From the NCBI GenBank assembly GCA_024998565.1, contig JACOEM010000001.1, positions 330,385-394,384 of the forward strand: a DNA stretch of 64,000 nt. Direction: 5' to 3'. Of this stretch, positions 41,392-51,802 are shown one piece after another. The stretch is from Nitrospira sp. (GTDB lineage Bacteria; Nitrospirota; Nitrospiria; Nitrospirales; Nitrospiraceae). The translations under genes were made by a program, and so were the position numbers. The first letter of the stretch is position 1. Each line of letters starts with the position of its first letter. Below the pieces are notes generated by a model, which ran no database searches, was not told the DNA's origin, and was given only the letters and a program-made list of their open reading frames with translations.

Positions 41392-42273
41392 CTACTGCCC
41401 GCCTTGCGGTTGTACCTGCTGTTTTTTCATCGCCTCGCCGAGCTGCTTCATGATCTCTTGCATATCCGGTTGCTGCTCGGCCTCACCGGCCGGCTCACCC
41501 GCACCGCGGCGCGCGGCTTTGCGCGTTTTCATGTCCTCCAGCATCTTGGAAAGATCCGCCTTACCCTGCCCCTGTTGCTCACGCATCGCCTTCATCCGTT
41601 CCTGCATCGCCGACATGTCCTGCTTCGCCCAGTCAGCCGGGAAGGCAAAGAGGCCGGCATCCAAACTCTTTTTGTCGATGCTGGTCACTTCCATGCGCAT
41701 GGACTCCTTGCCCGCTTCGTCATACTGAATACTCCGGATGGCGAAGCCTCCCTCTTCGGCAAGTTGCTTCATCCAGCCGGGCCGCGAAGATCGCCGCCCA
41801 TCCTTCTGATCAGCCCAGAACGTCGCGGCTTTTCCGAATCCCTTGGCCACACAGACGTGGCTCTTCAGTCGATGCTGTTCCTTGTCGGTGATGCGCCAGA
41901 TCTCGCAGGAATATCCCGCGATCGTCTCGGTCTTGCCCGTCCGCTCGACGGCCTGATTTTCGAACGCCTGCGCAAGATGCTCCCCACGCTCGCCCGCCAA
42001 GCTGAATTCCATATAAGACTTCTGCCCGGGCATCGCCATCTGCATCGTTCTGGTCGTGGCGTCGAAGATCATGACGCTCGTGCGCCCTTCGCCGCGAGAC
42101 ATTTCCATGCGGCCCTTGTCACCCTTGAGATACCAGTCCATCGCGCTCTTCATGCCGGTGTCCGCGTGACTGGTCGTCATGCGGAGCACACCTTCAAACT
42201 CACCGGCGCCGGCAGAGAATGGAGCGAGACTCAAGGCAACGGTCGCGACAACAATCGGCCATCTTCTCTGCAT
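41392..42273 (-). CDS. Secreted DUF4412-type protein 2
   Basis: 293 residues; signal peptide to about residue 23. Shares with its neighbour EFEGVLRMTTSHADTG, DWYLKGDKGRMEMSRGEG, VMIFDATTRTMQMAMPGQKS, IAGYSCEIWRITDK and VTSIDKKSLDAGLFAFPADW. The C-terminal 90 residues are a Met/Gln/Lys-rich coiled coil absent from the paralogue. Start after ACCAGGAGTCTGAATC. Confidence 0.8.
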   Translation of the reverse strand: MQRRWPIVVATVALSLAPFSAGAGEFEGVLRMTTSHADTGMKSAMDWYLKGDKGRMEMSRGEGRTSVMIFDATTRTMQMAMPGQKSYMEFSLAGERGEHLAQAFENQAVERTGKTETIAGYSCEIWRITDKEQHRLKSHVCVAKGFGKAATFWADQKDGRRSSRPGWMKQLAEEGGFAIRSIQYDEAGKESMRMEVTSIDKKSLDAGLFAFPADWAKQDMSAMQERMKAMREQQGQGKADLSKMLEDMKTRKAARRGAGEPAGEAEQQPDMQEIMKQLGEAMKKQQVQPQGGQ

Positions 42274-42385
42274 GATTCAGACTCCTGGTTAGACGAGCGC
42301 CTGCAACACAAGTTGCAGTGTAGCCGAGTGTAGTGGCCCGAACCAGCCGGGACCGGCCGGGCCTGCCTATGCGAGCAACCACGCC

Positions 42386-43204
42386 CTAGACAATCTTCAG
42401 CGTATTGAAATTCACCCCCTTCGGAGCCGGAGGGGTCGAGAGCTTCATCGCAGTCAGCGCTTGAACGACCAGTTCCGCCACCACGAGATTACGATACCAT
42501 TTTCGATTGGCCGGCACGACGTACCAGGGGGCCTGTTCGGTGCTGGTCGCCGCGATCACCTCTTCGAACGCCGTCATATACTCGCCCCACAATTTGCGCT
42601 CTTCCAGATCCCCGGAATTCCATTTCCACCGCTTTTCAGGATCGTGAATGCGGGCTTCCAGGCGGGCCTTCTGTTCGTCTTTTGAAATATGGAGGAAAAA
42701 TTTCAGAATGGCCGTCCCGTTCTCGGCAAGGAGTTCCTCGAATTCCTTGATCTGATTGAATCGGCGCTTCGCCACCTTGTCCGAGACCCAGCCATGCACC
42801 CGTGTAATCAACACGTCTTCATAATGCGAGCGGTTGAAGATTCCGATCTGGCCTTTGGGAGGCGCTTTCTGGTGCACACGCCAGAGGAAGTCATGGGACA
42901 ACTCTTCGTCGGAGGGTGGTTTAAACGATACCACCTTGCAGCCTTGCGGGTTGACCCCGGACATCACGTGCTTGATCGTGCTGTCCTTACCGCTGGTGTC
43001 CATACCCTGCAGCACGATCAACAGGGCGCGCGAGCCGTTGGCATAAAGACGTTCCTGCAATTGATCGAGTGTCGCAATGAGTTCGTCCGCCGCCGCCTTG
43101 GCCTTGGCTTTCCCATCCTCATTCTTCTTGTACGCCCCGGTGTCATCGGGATCGAACCGTTTTAATGCCAGGCGGCAGCCGGGCTCGATGCGATAGGCCT
43201 TCAT
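42386..43204 (-). CDS. ppk2: Polyphosphate kinase 2 family protein
   Basis: 272 residues from MKAYRIEPGCRLALKRFDPD; a GTG 15 bases upstream also has a good ribosome site. PPK2 motifs: LLIVLQGMDTSGKDSTIKHV (Walker A), GCKVVSFKPPSDEELSHDFL, GQIGIFNRSHYEDVLITRVH (Walker B and lid) and WYVVPANRKWYRNLVVAEL. Transfers phosphate between polyphosphate and nucleotides. Monodomain, typical length. Confidence 0.95.
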   Translation of the reverse strand: MKAYRIEPGCRLALKRFDPDDTGAYKKNEDGKAKAKAAADELIATLDQLQERLYANGSRALLIVLQGMDTSGKDSTIKHVMSGVNPQGCKVVSFKPPSDEELSHDFLWRVHQKAPPKGQIGIFNRSHYEDVLITRVHGWVSDKVAKRRFNQIKEFEELLAENGTAILKFFLHISKDEQKARLEARIHDPEKRWKWNSGDLEERKLWGEYMTAFEEVIAATSTEQAPWYVVPANRKWYRNLVVAELVVQALTAMKLSTPPAPKGVNFNTLKIV

Positions 43205-43438
43205 GTCATCCTTCTCCACAATAGTGCCTCCCTCCACTGACCACGACCAGCGCGTCTCTGCACGATCTCTTGATGAAACAGCTGCCTGCACGCCGTCATG
43301 GCGAGCGACTCTATCGGCGATGAAACGAGTCGCATCCAGGACTCGAATTAAATTTCTTCCCGCGCTCCATTGATTGAAACGGACGCGGCCTTATGTGATA
43401 AGACATGACCTTATTCCCACATCAAGGAGGCGTCAGTC

Positions 43439-43924
43439 ATGCTCAAGGAAGTGACCGGAGACATCCTCTTATCCACCGCAGGCGCGATCGCACACGGCAT
43501 TGCCCCCCACGACAATTTTAAGCAGGGCTTAGCCTTGTCACTTCGTGAGCAGTGGCCCGGCATGTACAAAGATTTTCGCCACTATTGCCAAACCTACAAT
43601 CCCAAACCGGGCGGCGCCTGGTCCTGGAAAGGACCGAATTCGCCGGTCATCATCAACCTGTTTACGCAAGAGCCGCCGGCCAGCGATCAGGATCGTCCCG
43701 GCAAGGCCACCTTGCCTAACGTCAACCATGCGCTCCAGGCGTTGAAGAAGGAACTGCAGGAGCATCAGGTGAAGAGCCTGGCGTTACCTCGATTGGCAAC
43801 GGGAGTCGGCGGACTGGAATGGGAAAAGGTCTATCCCTTGCTCCAGCAGGCCTTGAAAGACCTGAATATTCCTGTGTACGTCTACGGTCAGTACAAAAAA
43901 GGGGTGACGGCGCAGGAAGCTTAG
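43439..43924 (+). CDS. Macro-domain protein
   Basis: 161 residues: LKEVTGDILLSTAGAIAHGI near the start, INLFTQEPPA, and LALPRLATGVGGLEWEKVYP, the ADP-ribose-binding loops of macro domains of the DarG/ALC1 type. Likely ADP-ribosyl hydrolase or ADP-ribose binder. Stand-alone, with no DarT-like toxin beside it. Start after AAGGAGGCGTCAGTC; convergent with otsB and overlapping it by four bases. Confidence 0.88.
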   Translation: MLKEVTGDILLSTAGAIAHGIAPHDNFKQGLALSLREQWPGMYKDFRHYCQTYNPKPGGAWSWKGPNSPVIINLFTQEPPASDQDRPGKATLPNVNHALQALKKELQEHQVKSLALPRLATGVGGLEWEKVYPLLQQALKDLNIPVYVYGQYKKGVTAQEA

Positions 43925-44694
43925 GCCGATAGGGTCCGGCTTCGCGCCCGGACGAGATACTGCAGCAAGAGTCCGATCTGCGACTGCCGCGCAAGATACC
44001 ATTGTGCGGCAGACGCAGCCTTCTTCCCGATGCGCACCGTGACGATGCGCTCATCCGGCAGCGAAAACACGTCCTCATCGGTATCGTCATCGCCGACGTA
44101 CAGGGCACCGGAACTCTTCAGCTGGTGCATCAATTCCAACATCGCAGACCCCTTATGGAGATTGCCGGAGGGGATGGCATTCACCACGGCTTTCCCCAAC
44201 ACGAGCCTTGGCGCAGGCGCCAACATCGACACGGTATGAAAGATCGCCTCCCGCGCAACCTGCGGTGAGCAAGCCTGCCGATAGTGAAACGTGACCGAAT
44301 AGGTTTTGTCCTCCACCACCACGCCCGCTCGCGTCAGATTGCGCTCGTCCTTGGAGATCGTCTTGAGCCAGGCGCGACAACAATCTTGAGCCTGGTGCAT
44401 GACGCGTTCCGACGCATGCAACCCTTCGAGCCCATGATTGCCGATGAGATGGGCGGGAATGCCGTCCACGCGCGGACTGAGGTCGGCAAGTGAGCGTCCC
44501 GAAATGACCGCCGTCGGCGCCGTCACTGCCAGGGCATGCAAGGCATCACGAATGGGGTGGGTGAGAACGGCGGCGTGCCGGTCCTGAACGATGCGCGCCA
44601 GTGTGCCGTCGAAATCGAAGGCAAACAACGCCTCGGCCTGACCGGCCAGCCGATCGAGGACACGCTTGCCTGCAGTGCTGAGCACGTCCTGCAT
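43921..44694 (-). CDS. otsB: Trehalose-6-phosphate phosphatase
   Basis: 257 residues from MQDVLSTAGKRVLDRLAGQA. HAD-type motifs: ALFAFDFDGTLARIV (DxDGT), TAVISGRSLADL, GNHGLEGL, and ALYVGDDDTDEDVFSLP. Completes trehalose synthesis after OtsA. Starts 8 bases after the otsA stop; the ribosome site is weak, consistent with coupling. Confidence 0.93.
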   Translation of the reverse strand: MQDVLSTAGKRVLDRLAGQAEALFAFDFDGTLARIVQDRHAAVLTHPIRDALHALAVTAPTAVISGRSLADLSPRVDGIPAHLIGNHGLEGLHASERVMHQAQDCCRAWLKTISKDERNLTRAGVVVEDKTYSVTFHYRQACSPQVAREAIFHTVSMLAPAPRLVLGKAVVNAIPSGNLHKGSAMLELMHQLKSSGALYVGDDDTDEDVFSLPDERIVTVRIGKKAASAAQWYLARQSQIGLLLQYLVRARSRTLSA

Positions 44695-44702
44695 CGGTGC
44701 GA

Positions 44703-46934
44703 TTACCGCCCCCGTCCCGAAGCTTGTCCCACTTGCTTCATCACGCGGATACGGCGCCGCATGCGGGCCGCATCCATCAGCATACGACCGGCCCACCGGT
44801 ACACATTAAACTCCTGAATCAGTCCGCGCATGCTGCGCATACGGGCGCGCTGCTCCTTCGGGGTCATGGAGAGCGCCATGTGCAACGCCGCCGCGCACTG
44901 GTCGATATCGTAGGGATTCACCACCAACGCTTCCGGCAGCTCCTGCGCCGCTCCGGTGAACTGGCTGAGGATCAGCACACCTTGTTCGTCGTCGCGGGCC
45001 GCGATAAATTCCTTCGCCACCAGATTCATGCCGTCATGCAGACTCGTGACAAAGCAGAGCTCGGAGGCCCGGTAATACTCATACACATCCGGCGGCTCGT
45101 GATGCTTCACCTTCAACACGATCGGTTCATACCCTTCGCGCCCGAACCGCTTATTGATGCGCTCAGCCAGCGCATACACCTGATCGTGGAAATGCTGGTA
45201 CTGGTCGATGATCGTCCGACTCGGTGCCGCGATCTGAATGAAGGAAAACTTGCCGACCCACTCGGGCTGCAGCTCGAACAATCGTTCCACGGCGAGAAAT
45301 CGCTCGATGATGCCCTTGGTGTAGTCCAAGCGGTCGACGCCGATCCCGACCAGCCGATCCGGGCCCATCGCATGACGCTCACGAATGTGCACCCGGCAGT
45401 CCGGCACCGGCCGTTGGTTCTCCAACCAGCGCGACGGCCACTCGATTGAAATCGGGTAGGGATTCACCGCCGTGAGGCGCCCGCCGTAGGACACGGTGGA
45501 GCTGTCGCGGTCGATGCGCGCCTCCAGGATGCGATCGATGCAGGACAGGAAATGGTTGCCATGCTCACGGGTGTGGAACCCGACGATGCTGCTGCCGAGC
45601 AAACCTTCCAGAATTTCCTGCCGCCAGGGGCAGATGCCGTAACTCTCGGAATTGGGCCAGGGAATATGCCAGAACATAATGATGGTGGCGTTCGGCAGCT
45701 TCTCACGCACCATCTTCGGGAGCAGCGCAAAGTGGTAATCCTGTACGAGGATCACCGGATCATCCGTCTTGGCCTCTTCCACCACCGCCTTCGCGAACCG
45801 CTCGTTGACGGCCACATACTGTTCCCAGTCGGAAGTCCTGAACGTCGGACGGACATGCGCATTGTGGCATAAGGGCCAGAGGCCCTCGTTGGAGAACCCG
45901 TAATAAAACCCGGATTCTTCGTCGGGCGACAACCAGATGCGGCGAATGTCGTAGGAAGGATGGTCCGGCGGTACCCGTACGTGGTCGCGGCTATCCACGA
46001 CTTCCCGGTCCGCTGAACCGTTTCCGTGAGCGATCCACACGCCCGAACAAGCCCGCATCACCGGCTCGAGTGCGGACACCAGCCCGCTGGCAGGCACTTG
46101 CACCTCGATTTTCTGCCCGCGTCGATTGTGGATGTAGGGCTGACGATTGGAGACAATCAGAATCTCGTCGCCCGAGAGATGCTCATGCAGAATGGTTTTG
46201 AGGCTGGCCGGGCTCCAGGTGATCTGGCTTTCATCGCGCATCCGGCGATCGGCTTCCAATTCCCGCACCAGCGCATGGAGATCTTGCGCCACCGGATGCA
46301 GTTCGGACGAATGGGCTCCGGCGGATTCAGGCGGCAACCCTTTGCTGGTCAACATGGCCCGCACTCCCGCCACCCAACCTCGCCAACTGAGCTGCGCGAC
46401 GAGCACGGTCACCGCGGAAATCAGCCCTGCGAGTCCGACGAACAGATAAAAGATGTACCACTTCGTATCGGTGCTGCGCTGGTGCACAAAACTCATATCG
46501 TGGACCAACATCAGGCGGCCCTGAACTTTCCCCCCCGACTGAATGGTCGCCACCACCACGTGCAGCGGGCCCTGCGCAAACTCCACCACTTCCGATGAGC
46601 CCGGTGCCAGATGCGCCAGACTTTCGCAGGACAGCTGGTCGGGATAGGTCAGCGTCTGGTAGAGCAGGCGCTGCTGCGTATCGCAGAAACCCAGCGCATA
46701 GAGCCGCTCATCCTGAATGACTTTGTGAAAGTAGGCGAAGATCTTGGTGCGTGAACGCGAAACGACCAGGTCCGCCAACGGCACTTCCATCGTGCTGGCC
46801 AGTAATTTGGATCGGCTTTCGAGGTCGCGCGTGAACCACTTCAGCGTGAGCGAATCGACGAGGGGCACGACGCTATACGCCACGACTCCCAAAACCAGCA
46901 AGAGGGGAAGGATAAACCGGAGGGACAGCCGCAT
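44703..46934 (-). CDS. otsA: Membrane-anchored trehalose-6-phosphate synthase
   Basis: 743 residues, about 270 longer than ordinary OtsA. Two membrane helices ([20 protein letters not shown], residues 5-25, and [20 protein letters not shown], about 159-178) flank a periplasmic domain of about 130 residues. After a HAMP-like linker the GT20 domain starts near residue 255: [72 protein letters not shown] and [20 protein letters not shown]. Layout implies synthesis controlled by a periplasmic signal. Start after GCAGGAGCAAAA. Confidence 0.93.
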   Translation of the reverse strand: MRLSLRFILPLLLVLGVVAYSVVPLVDSLTLKWFTRDLESRSKLLASTMEVPLADLVVSRSRTKIFAYFHKVIQDERLYALGFCDTQQRLLYQTLTYPDQLSCESLAHLAPGSSEVVEFAQGPLHVVVATIQSGGKVQGRLMLVHDMSFVHQRSTDTKWYIFYLFVGLAGLISAVTVLVAQLSWRGWVAGVRAMLTSKGLPPESAGAHSSELHPVAQDLHALVRELEADRRMRDESQITWSPASLKTILHEHLSGDEILIVSNRQPYIHNRRGQKIEVQVPASGLVSALEPVMRACSGVWIAHGNGSADREVVDSRDHVRVPPDHPSYDIRRIWLSPDEESGFYYGFSNEGLWPLCHNAHVRPTFRTSDWEQYVAVNERFAKAVVEEAKTDDPVILVQDYHFALLPKMVREKLPNATIIMFWHIPWPNSESYGICPWRQEILEGLLGSSIVGFHTREHGNHFLSCIDRILEARIDRDSSTVSYGGRLTAVNPYPISIEWPSRWLENQRPVPDCRVHIRERHAMGPDRLVGIGVDRLDYTKGIIERFLAVERLFELQPEWVGKFSFIQIAAPSRTIIDQYQHFHDQVYALAERINKRFGREGYEPIVLKVKHHEPPDVYEYYRASELCFVTSLHDGMNLVAKEFIAARDDEQGVLILSQFTGAAQELPEALVVNPYDIDQCAAALHMALSMTPKEQRARMRSMRGLIQEFNVYRWAGRMLMDAARMRRRIRVMKQVGQASGRGR

Positions 46935-46984
46935 TTTTGCTCCTGCAGTTTACTTTGAGACGAAAATCTCTTATGGTCGGGGGC

Positions 46985-48769
46985 ATGTACCCCTACGGAC
47001 TCATCGGCAATTGCCACGTCTCCGCCCATATTCATGAAAGCGGGTCTGTGGACTGGCTCTGTCTGCCGAGACCGGATAGCGACCCGGTCTTCGGTCGAAT
47101 CCTCGATCCGGAGGGAGGGCACTTTTCCATATCAAGCCCTACCAGCTCCGCTCAAGTCAAGACAACGCAACGCTACCTTCCTAATACAAATATCCTGGTG
47201 ACGGAGGTGTCCACGTCAAAGGGCGACACCTTCAGGATCACAGACTTCTGCCCGCGCTTCGAACAGTACGGCCGCGTCTATCGTCCCGCCGCTCTCTTTC
47301 GAATCGTCGAACCGCTGGCCGGCACCCCTTCGATCCGCGTGAGTTGCCGCCCGGTCACGGGATGGGGGAAAGAATATGCCCGCGGCATGCGCGGCAACAG
47401 CCACGTCCGGTATGACATCCGCGGGGAGTACCTCCGGTTGTTGACCAACATGCCCCTGACCTACTTGTACGAGGAACGCCCCTTCGCCCTCACCGAGAAA
47501 ACGTACTTTGCGCTCACCTGGGGCCTGGGCATCGAAGACGATCTCGCCAAGGTCAGTCACGAGTTCCTCGACCAGACGACCCGCTACTGGCGCATGTGGG
47601 TGAAACATTGCTCGATCCCGGTGCTGCACCAGGAAGAAGTCATTCGCTCCGCCCTCGCGCTCAAGCTCCATTGTTATGAAGACACGGGCGCCATTCTCGC
47701 CGCGTTGACCACCAGCCTCCCGGAAGAACCGGGCGGCCCGCGGAATTGGGACTATCGGTACTGCTGGCTGCGCGACGCCTATTTTTCTCTGACCGCCTTC
47801 CACAATCTCGGGCACTTCGAAGAGATGGAAGGGTTTCTCAAGTTCCTGCTCAACATCGCCTACACGCATGAACATTCGCGGGAACGACTCGCGCCCGTGT
47901 ATACGCTCAGCCAGGATCTCCCGCTGCCGGAAACCGAACACCGGAACTGGGCCGGCTTCTGCGGCAGCGCGCCGGTGCGCAATCACAATCAGGCCGCCGA
48001 ACATATCCAAAACGATGTCTACGGCGAACTGGTCCTCGCACTGACGCCGATCTTCTCCGACAATCGTTTCTACGATCTGCGGACCAAAGATCAGGAACAA
48101 CTCGTCGCCAACCTGGCCCGACTCTGCGATCGAACCATCGCCCAACCGGATGCAGGATTGTGGGAGATTCGCAACGGCTGGCAGGAACATTCCTTTTCGA
48201 ATCTGATGTGTTGGGCCGGGCTCGATCGGGCTCACCGCATGCACAAGGCGGGATTTCTCCCCTCGTTGACGCTCGACCTCGACGCGGCGCGCGCACGGGC
48301 GGCACAGGCGCTGTTGAACGCCACGAAAGACGGCTCACTGCGCAACGGTCCCAAGGACGACACCTACGATGCCTCGTTGGCACAAGCGGCGATCCTCGGC
48401 TTTCCCAACCGCGACGTGTGCGAAACCACGATGCAGAGCATCGCGCGCGCGCTGGCCGTGCAAGCCGGCGGGAAAGAAACCGGCTTCTATTTCCGCTACC
48501 TGCGCACCGACGACTTCGGACGGCCGCAATCCAGCTTCGTCATCTGTTCCTTCTGGGTCGTCCAAGGACTCGCGCGACTGGGGCGAATGGCTGAAGCGCA
48601 GCAGATTATGGCCCAGGTCCTCACCGGCGCAAACCATCTGGGGCTCTTCTCCGAACATTTCGTCCCCGAAACCCGCACTCAGCTTGGAAACTTTCCACAA
48701 GCCTATTCCCACGTCGGTCTGATCAACGCCGCCTTCGCCGTCAGTCCCTCCTGGACGACGGTGCTCTAA
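46985..48769 (+). CDS. GH15 glucoamylase/trehalase-like glycoside hydrolase
   Basis: 594 residues from MYPYGLIGNCHVSAHIHESG, start chosen for its GGTCGGGGGC site; ATG 46973 is the alternative. N-terminal beta domain (SVDWLCLPRPDSDPVFGRIL) then the (alpha/alpha)6 barrel with GPRNWDYRYCWLRDAYFSLT and GLWEIRNGWQEHSFSNLMCW, matching the GH15 catalytic acid region. Bacterial enzymes of this type cleave trehalose or alpha-glucans. Divergent from otsA with about 50 bases between, so trehalose synthesis and breakdown may share control. Confidence 0.9.
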   Translation: MYPYGLIGNCHVSAHIHESGSVDWLCLPRPDSDPVFGRILDPEGGHFSISSPTSSAQVKTTQRYLPNTNILVTEVSTSKGDTFRITDFCPRFEQYGRVYRPAALFRIVEPLAGTPSIRVSCRPVTGWGKEYARGMRGNSHVRYDIRGEYLRLLTNMPLTYLYEERPFALTEKTYFALTWGLGIEDDLAKVSHEFLDQTTRYWRMWVKHCSIPVLHQEEVIRSALALKLHCYEDTGAILAALTTSLPEEPGGPRNWDYRYCWLRDAYFSLTAFHNLGHFEEMEGFLKFLLNIAYTHEHSRERLAPVYTLSQDLPLPETEHRNWAGFCGSAPVRNHNQAAEHIQNDVYGELVLALTPIFSDNRFYDLRTKDQEQLVANLARLCDRTIAQPDAGLWEIRNGWQEHSFSNLMCWAGLDRAHRMHKAGFLPSLTLDLDAARARAAQALLNATKDGSLRNGPKDDTYDASLAQAAILGFPNRDVCETTMQSIARALAVQAGGKETGFYFRYLRTDDFGRPQSSFVICSFWVVQGLARLGRMAEAQQIMAQVLTGANHLGLFSEHFVPETRTQLGNFPQAYSHVGLINAAFAVSPSWTTVL

Positions 48770-48962
48770 CTCTCACGCCTGTGCAGTCCGACGGCCGCCT
48801 CTGCCCCGTACAACAGTGCCGCGCCGACAGTGCGCGCCGACCGAGACGACATCCGGCACAATCGAAATCTCTGGTCTGAGGATCTAACTCGAACCCCGGA
48901 GCCGTGCGACAAGCCCCGGGGCGAAGGAGAGGGTAACGCGGCGTAAGCCGGGTAAGCACAGA

Positions 48963-49373
48963 CTACTGGGCGGGGCCGACGACGCGGATGGTGCCGGGCT
49001 CGATCTTCATGCCCCCCGGATCGGCTGATTTCATGCGGGCATTGTAGCTGATGACAATAGGCTTGCTGAAACACAAGCTTGCACTTTTGCTCGGGTCTAA
49101 TTCCTTCAACTCGCTCACCCCTCCCATCATGCCGGAGAAGCCGCGATCGCAAGACAACATCTCTGCATTCAGGCCGGGAATATCGATGAGCACGGGGAGC
49201 GTCCGATGGTTCACCCAGCGTATTTCGTCACCGACATGTACGGTCAGATCCGCCGGCGCCAGACTGCCCTCAAATTTGACCTCATGGATGATCGCCGTTC
49301 TCGAGGTCTGCGGCAGCCCCGCACAACCAGTCGCCAAAACCATTCCTGCTATCGCCACCCACGTTCCTCGCAT
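48963..49373 (-). CDS. Cupredoxin-like lipoprotein
   Basis: 136 residues. Lipobox LATGC at residues 14-18 marks a lipoprotein. The body VKFEGSLAPADLTVHVGDEI then RWVNHRTLPVLIDIPG follows the cupredoxin strand pattern, with SLCFSKPIVISYNARMKSAD later. A full type-1 copper ligand set is not evident, so it may not hold copper. Start after TAGGAAGGAGGGGCGAT. Confidence 0.7.
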   Translation of the reverse strand: MRGTWVAIAGMVLATGCAGLPQTSRTAIIHEVKFEGSLAPADLTVHVGDEIRWVNHRTLPVLIDIPGLNAEMLSCDRGFSGMMGGVSELKELDPSKSASLCFSKPIVISYNARMKSADPGGMKIEPGTIRVVGPAQ

Positions 49374-49529
49374 ATCGCCCCTCCTTCCTAAAACGATCGT
49401 ACGTTTAGACTCTCAGAATCTGAGCGATCTATTCTTACTCTTTCGAACGCACCCTTTTTACTCTACCACGTTCCACGAGATCACTTCCAAGCTCGGGACT
49501 CAGTATTTTCGCGTGGACGCCTACCTGCA

Positions 49530-50093
49530 TTAGTTGACTCGTGTCACCCGATTGGTATCGGTGTGGTGAAACAAGTCGCTCCGTCCCTTCATCTTCAGTT
49601 GCGTATCTTCGTGGTAGCTGAAACTGTCGGGGCCGTGCAGGGTCACCGTGAGTTCATACCGGACCGTCTTGAACTCGCGATCTAGAAACTTATTCGAACA
49701 GATGCCATACGTATCCGAGCCGACATCCGCCGAAATCTGAAACGACGTGGCGTCCGGCTCCACGGTTCCTCCGGCCAGCACCGTGACACCGCGCGGCACG
49801 ATGAAACAGCGCAGCACCTGCTTCGCCGCCGCATCCCACAGCCAGTAGCCGGTTTCTTCATGAAACGGCGCCCCGTCGCTCAACCGCCAGGCCACGGTCG
49901 CATAACGAAGGCCATAGATCTGTTGTTCATGATTGTTGACCGGACCGAACGGCTCAAAGGTCAACCGCTCGCGATAGGCATTCTGTTCCGTGCCCCGGTT
50001 GTCATCAGGCGCCACATCGGCGCCCTTATCGCCTTCCCACACACCGGCCAACGCCGCCAACGGACCGAGATGCTTGATCAGATCGTCACCCAT
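49530..50093 (-). CDS. Nitrobindin-like heme-binding beta-barrel protein
   Basis: 187 residues. LGPLAALAGVWEGDKGADVA near the N-terminus, YRERLTFEPFGPVNN, the FHEETGYWLWDAAAKQVLRC segment and a terminal DLFHHTDTNRVTRV resemble the FABP-like nitrobindin family (DUF1794/THAP4-C), where a C-terminal His binds heme. Role in NO or peroxynitrite chemistry is known for the family; heme binding here is inference. Confidence 0.72.
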   Translation of the reverse strand: MGDDLIKHLGPLAALAGVWEGDKGADVAPDDNRGTEQNAYRERLTFEPFGPVNNHEQQIYGLRYATVAWRLSDGAPFHEETGYWLWDAAAKQVLRCFIVPRGVTVLAGGTVEPDATSFQISADVGSDTYGICSNKFLDREFKTVRYELTVTLHGPDSFSYHEDTQLKMKGRSDLFHHTDTNRVTRVN

Positions 50094-50171
50094 GTCGTCG
50101 TTCCTTTCATGCTGTGGCTTGTTCCATTGGAGTGGGAATCTACCTTCATCGACCCGCAGCCGGCAACAATG

Positions 50172-50204
50172 AAAAAGCCCCTGAGCCTTGCGACTCAGGG
50201 GCTT
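50172..50204 (-). terminator. Rho-independent terminator of ssrA
   Basis: AAGCCCCTGAG / CTCAGGGGCTT stem followed by T's on the minus strand, directly after the tmRNA 3' end. Confidence 0.9.
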
Positions 50205-50208
50205 GGTT

Positions 50209-50559
50209 TGGTGGAGGCGAGGGGAGTTGAACCCCTGTCCGAAGATCGTCAGCTCATCGCTTCTACATGTGTAGCCGATTCTTTAAGCTTCGCAGCGACC
50301 CACGCCTATCGGCCGGCTTAGAATCGCCGCTAGCCCAGTATTGTCTCGCCCCCCGCCGCTGAGCACCGGCGTGGGACCAGCCCGCTGCATCGCGCCATTC
50401 CACCCCCGCGGGCCTCAGATGGAACGACGTCTCAGCCTAAATTAGGCTGCGAGTGCCAGTTCTTGGTTGGCAGTTGCGTTTTTCCCGGAATTTTACGAGT
50501 TCCCGAGATCTCGACATGCGACGATGGCGTCAATATCCCCGTCGAAACCGGTCGCCCCC
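50209..50559 (-). ncRNA. ssrA: Transfer-messenger RNA (tmRNA)
   Basis: About 351 nt. 5' GGGGGCGACCGG and 3' CGCCTCCACCA form the acceptor; the T-arm reads GGGGTTCAACTCCCC. The tag frame after AAAAAC encodes ATANQELALAA then TAA. One-piece tmRNA with typical pseudoknot-rich middle. Rescues stalled ribosomes and tags proteins for proteolysis. Confidence 0.95.
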
Positions 50560-50748
50560 CTTTCTTGGTGATCGTGAAACGTCAGACGCAACACGTGAGA
50601 GGCCATTCGCTCATGAAAGGATTCGGCTACTTCTCCGCTTCCTTTCGCGTTTCACTGTTCACGTCTCATTACGTCTTAGATGCTCATCATACAGCACAGG
50701 TCAAGGGGATGCCAGCACACTAAGTCGGTTTTGCCAAGCTCCGAGCGA

Positions 50749-51795
50749 TCACATAGGTAATTCGATCTGTCCTTGATGGGATCGAGCTCTTTGAATCATT
50801 TTTGAAACGTCTGGAGTGACGTTCACAGGGACGAATTTTACTGAGGGATGATCATTGGCAAATACTCTAAAAATCTCGTCGGCAAATGCTTGGCCAATTT
50901 CCGTCACATCTTTGAAGTCGAGATACACCTCTCTGAACTTTTCGAGTCGATTCAAGATGCGCTTCGCCTGAGAGCGCGAGACCAGATGGTCTCCTTCGTA
51001 CTTTGCCAACTGAACAGACAGATGTGTCCTGCTGAATCCAAAATCATCCAAGTCAGCGGTGAACTTATCGAAGACCTCTTTGGTGGTTTTGTTAGAATCT
51101 AAGTACAGGACCATCGTAACTCTTGTACCTGGGCCCGCTTCCTCTTCTTTGACATCAAAAAGCCATTCGTTGCCTTCGTGAAAACGACAGAAGGTAAGCT
51201 TGTCGGAGGCAAGAATGAATTTATCGAACATGCGGGAGGTAAAAAAAATGCCTTCCCCCGTATGTCGCTTAGGATCAGTCGTCAACTTCCCTTTTGTGAG
51301 CTCCAATAGCGCATGTCTCGGATCATCCAGTTGGAACGCCTGCTGCAACTTCTTCCAAATTCCTACTCCATAGTCTTGGATCACCATTCTGACAGCCAGC
51401 GCGTCCGTTGTGATGCGGACATCCGCCGTATCTGATACAGAGTGGTCTATGACGTTATTGAACATCTCGGTAAAACCATACTGACAAATCCCACGTATGT
51501 TCACCTTTTGATCTGCAAGTAGGGGTGCGACAGATTCCTTCCATATTTGATCCTCTTGTGTCTCGTGCCCAATCGGCACGGTCACATGTGATTCTTTAAG
51601 GGGTACGAGGCTATATGGGTGAACTTCCGATTCTGTTTTTTGCACCACACCATTCCTCACCAGTTCTTTCAGATTTTTAAACACAGCTTGGCGAGTTATT
51701 CCAAAGGTCTTGGCAACCTCAGTCTGGGAAACCCTCCCGATGTCATCAATCCTTTCCAATATAAGTCTTCGTATTTCCTCTGTTTTTCTCTTCAT
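50749..51795 (-). CDS. HTH - GHKL ATPase - STAS-like (DUF4325) regulator
   Basis: 348 residues in a visibly AT-richer stretch than its neighbours, suggesting acquisition. Residues 1-65: winged helix (EEIRRLILERIDDIGRVSQT, EVAKTFGITRQAVFKNLKEL). Middle: GHKL ATPase boxes YGFTEMFNNVIDHS (N), VIQDYGVGIWKK (G1) and HTGEGIFFTSRMFD (G2). C-terminus: VYLDFKDVTEIGQAFADEIF as in DUF4325 STAS-like domains. Anti-sigma and anti-anti-sigma functions are thus joined to a DNA-binding domain in one chain. Three direct repeats lie upstream. Confidence 0.8.
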   Translation of the reverse strand: MKRKTEEIRRLILERIDDIGRVSQTEVAKTFGITRQAVFKNLKELVRNGVVQKTESEVHPYSLVPLKESHVTVPIGHETQEDQIWKESVAPLLADQKVNIRGICQYGFTEMFNNVIDHSVSDTADVRITTDALAVRMVIQDYGVGIWKKLQQAFQLDDPRHALLELTKGKLTTDPKRHTGEGIFFTSRMFDKFILASDKLTFCRFHEGNEWLFDVKEEEAGPGTRVTMVLYLDSNKTTKEVFDKFTADLDDFGFSRTHLSVQLAKYEGDHLVSRSQAKRILNRLEKFREVYLDFKDVTEIGQAFADEIFRVFANDHPSVKFVPVNVTPDVSKMIQRARSHQGQIELPM

Positions 51796-51802
51796 GATAG
51801 CC

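Noticed and set aside
48880..48930. tRNA-like T-loop (CTCGAACCCCGGAG)
   Set aside because: No matching acceptor, D or anticodon stems around it.
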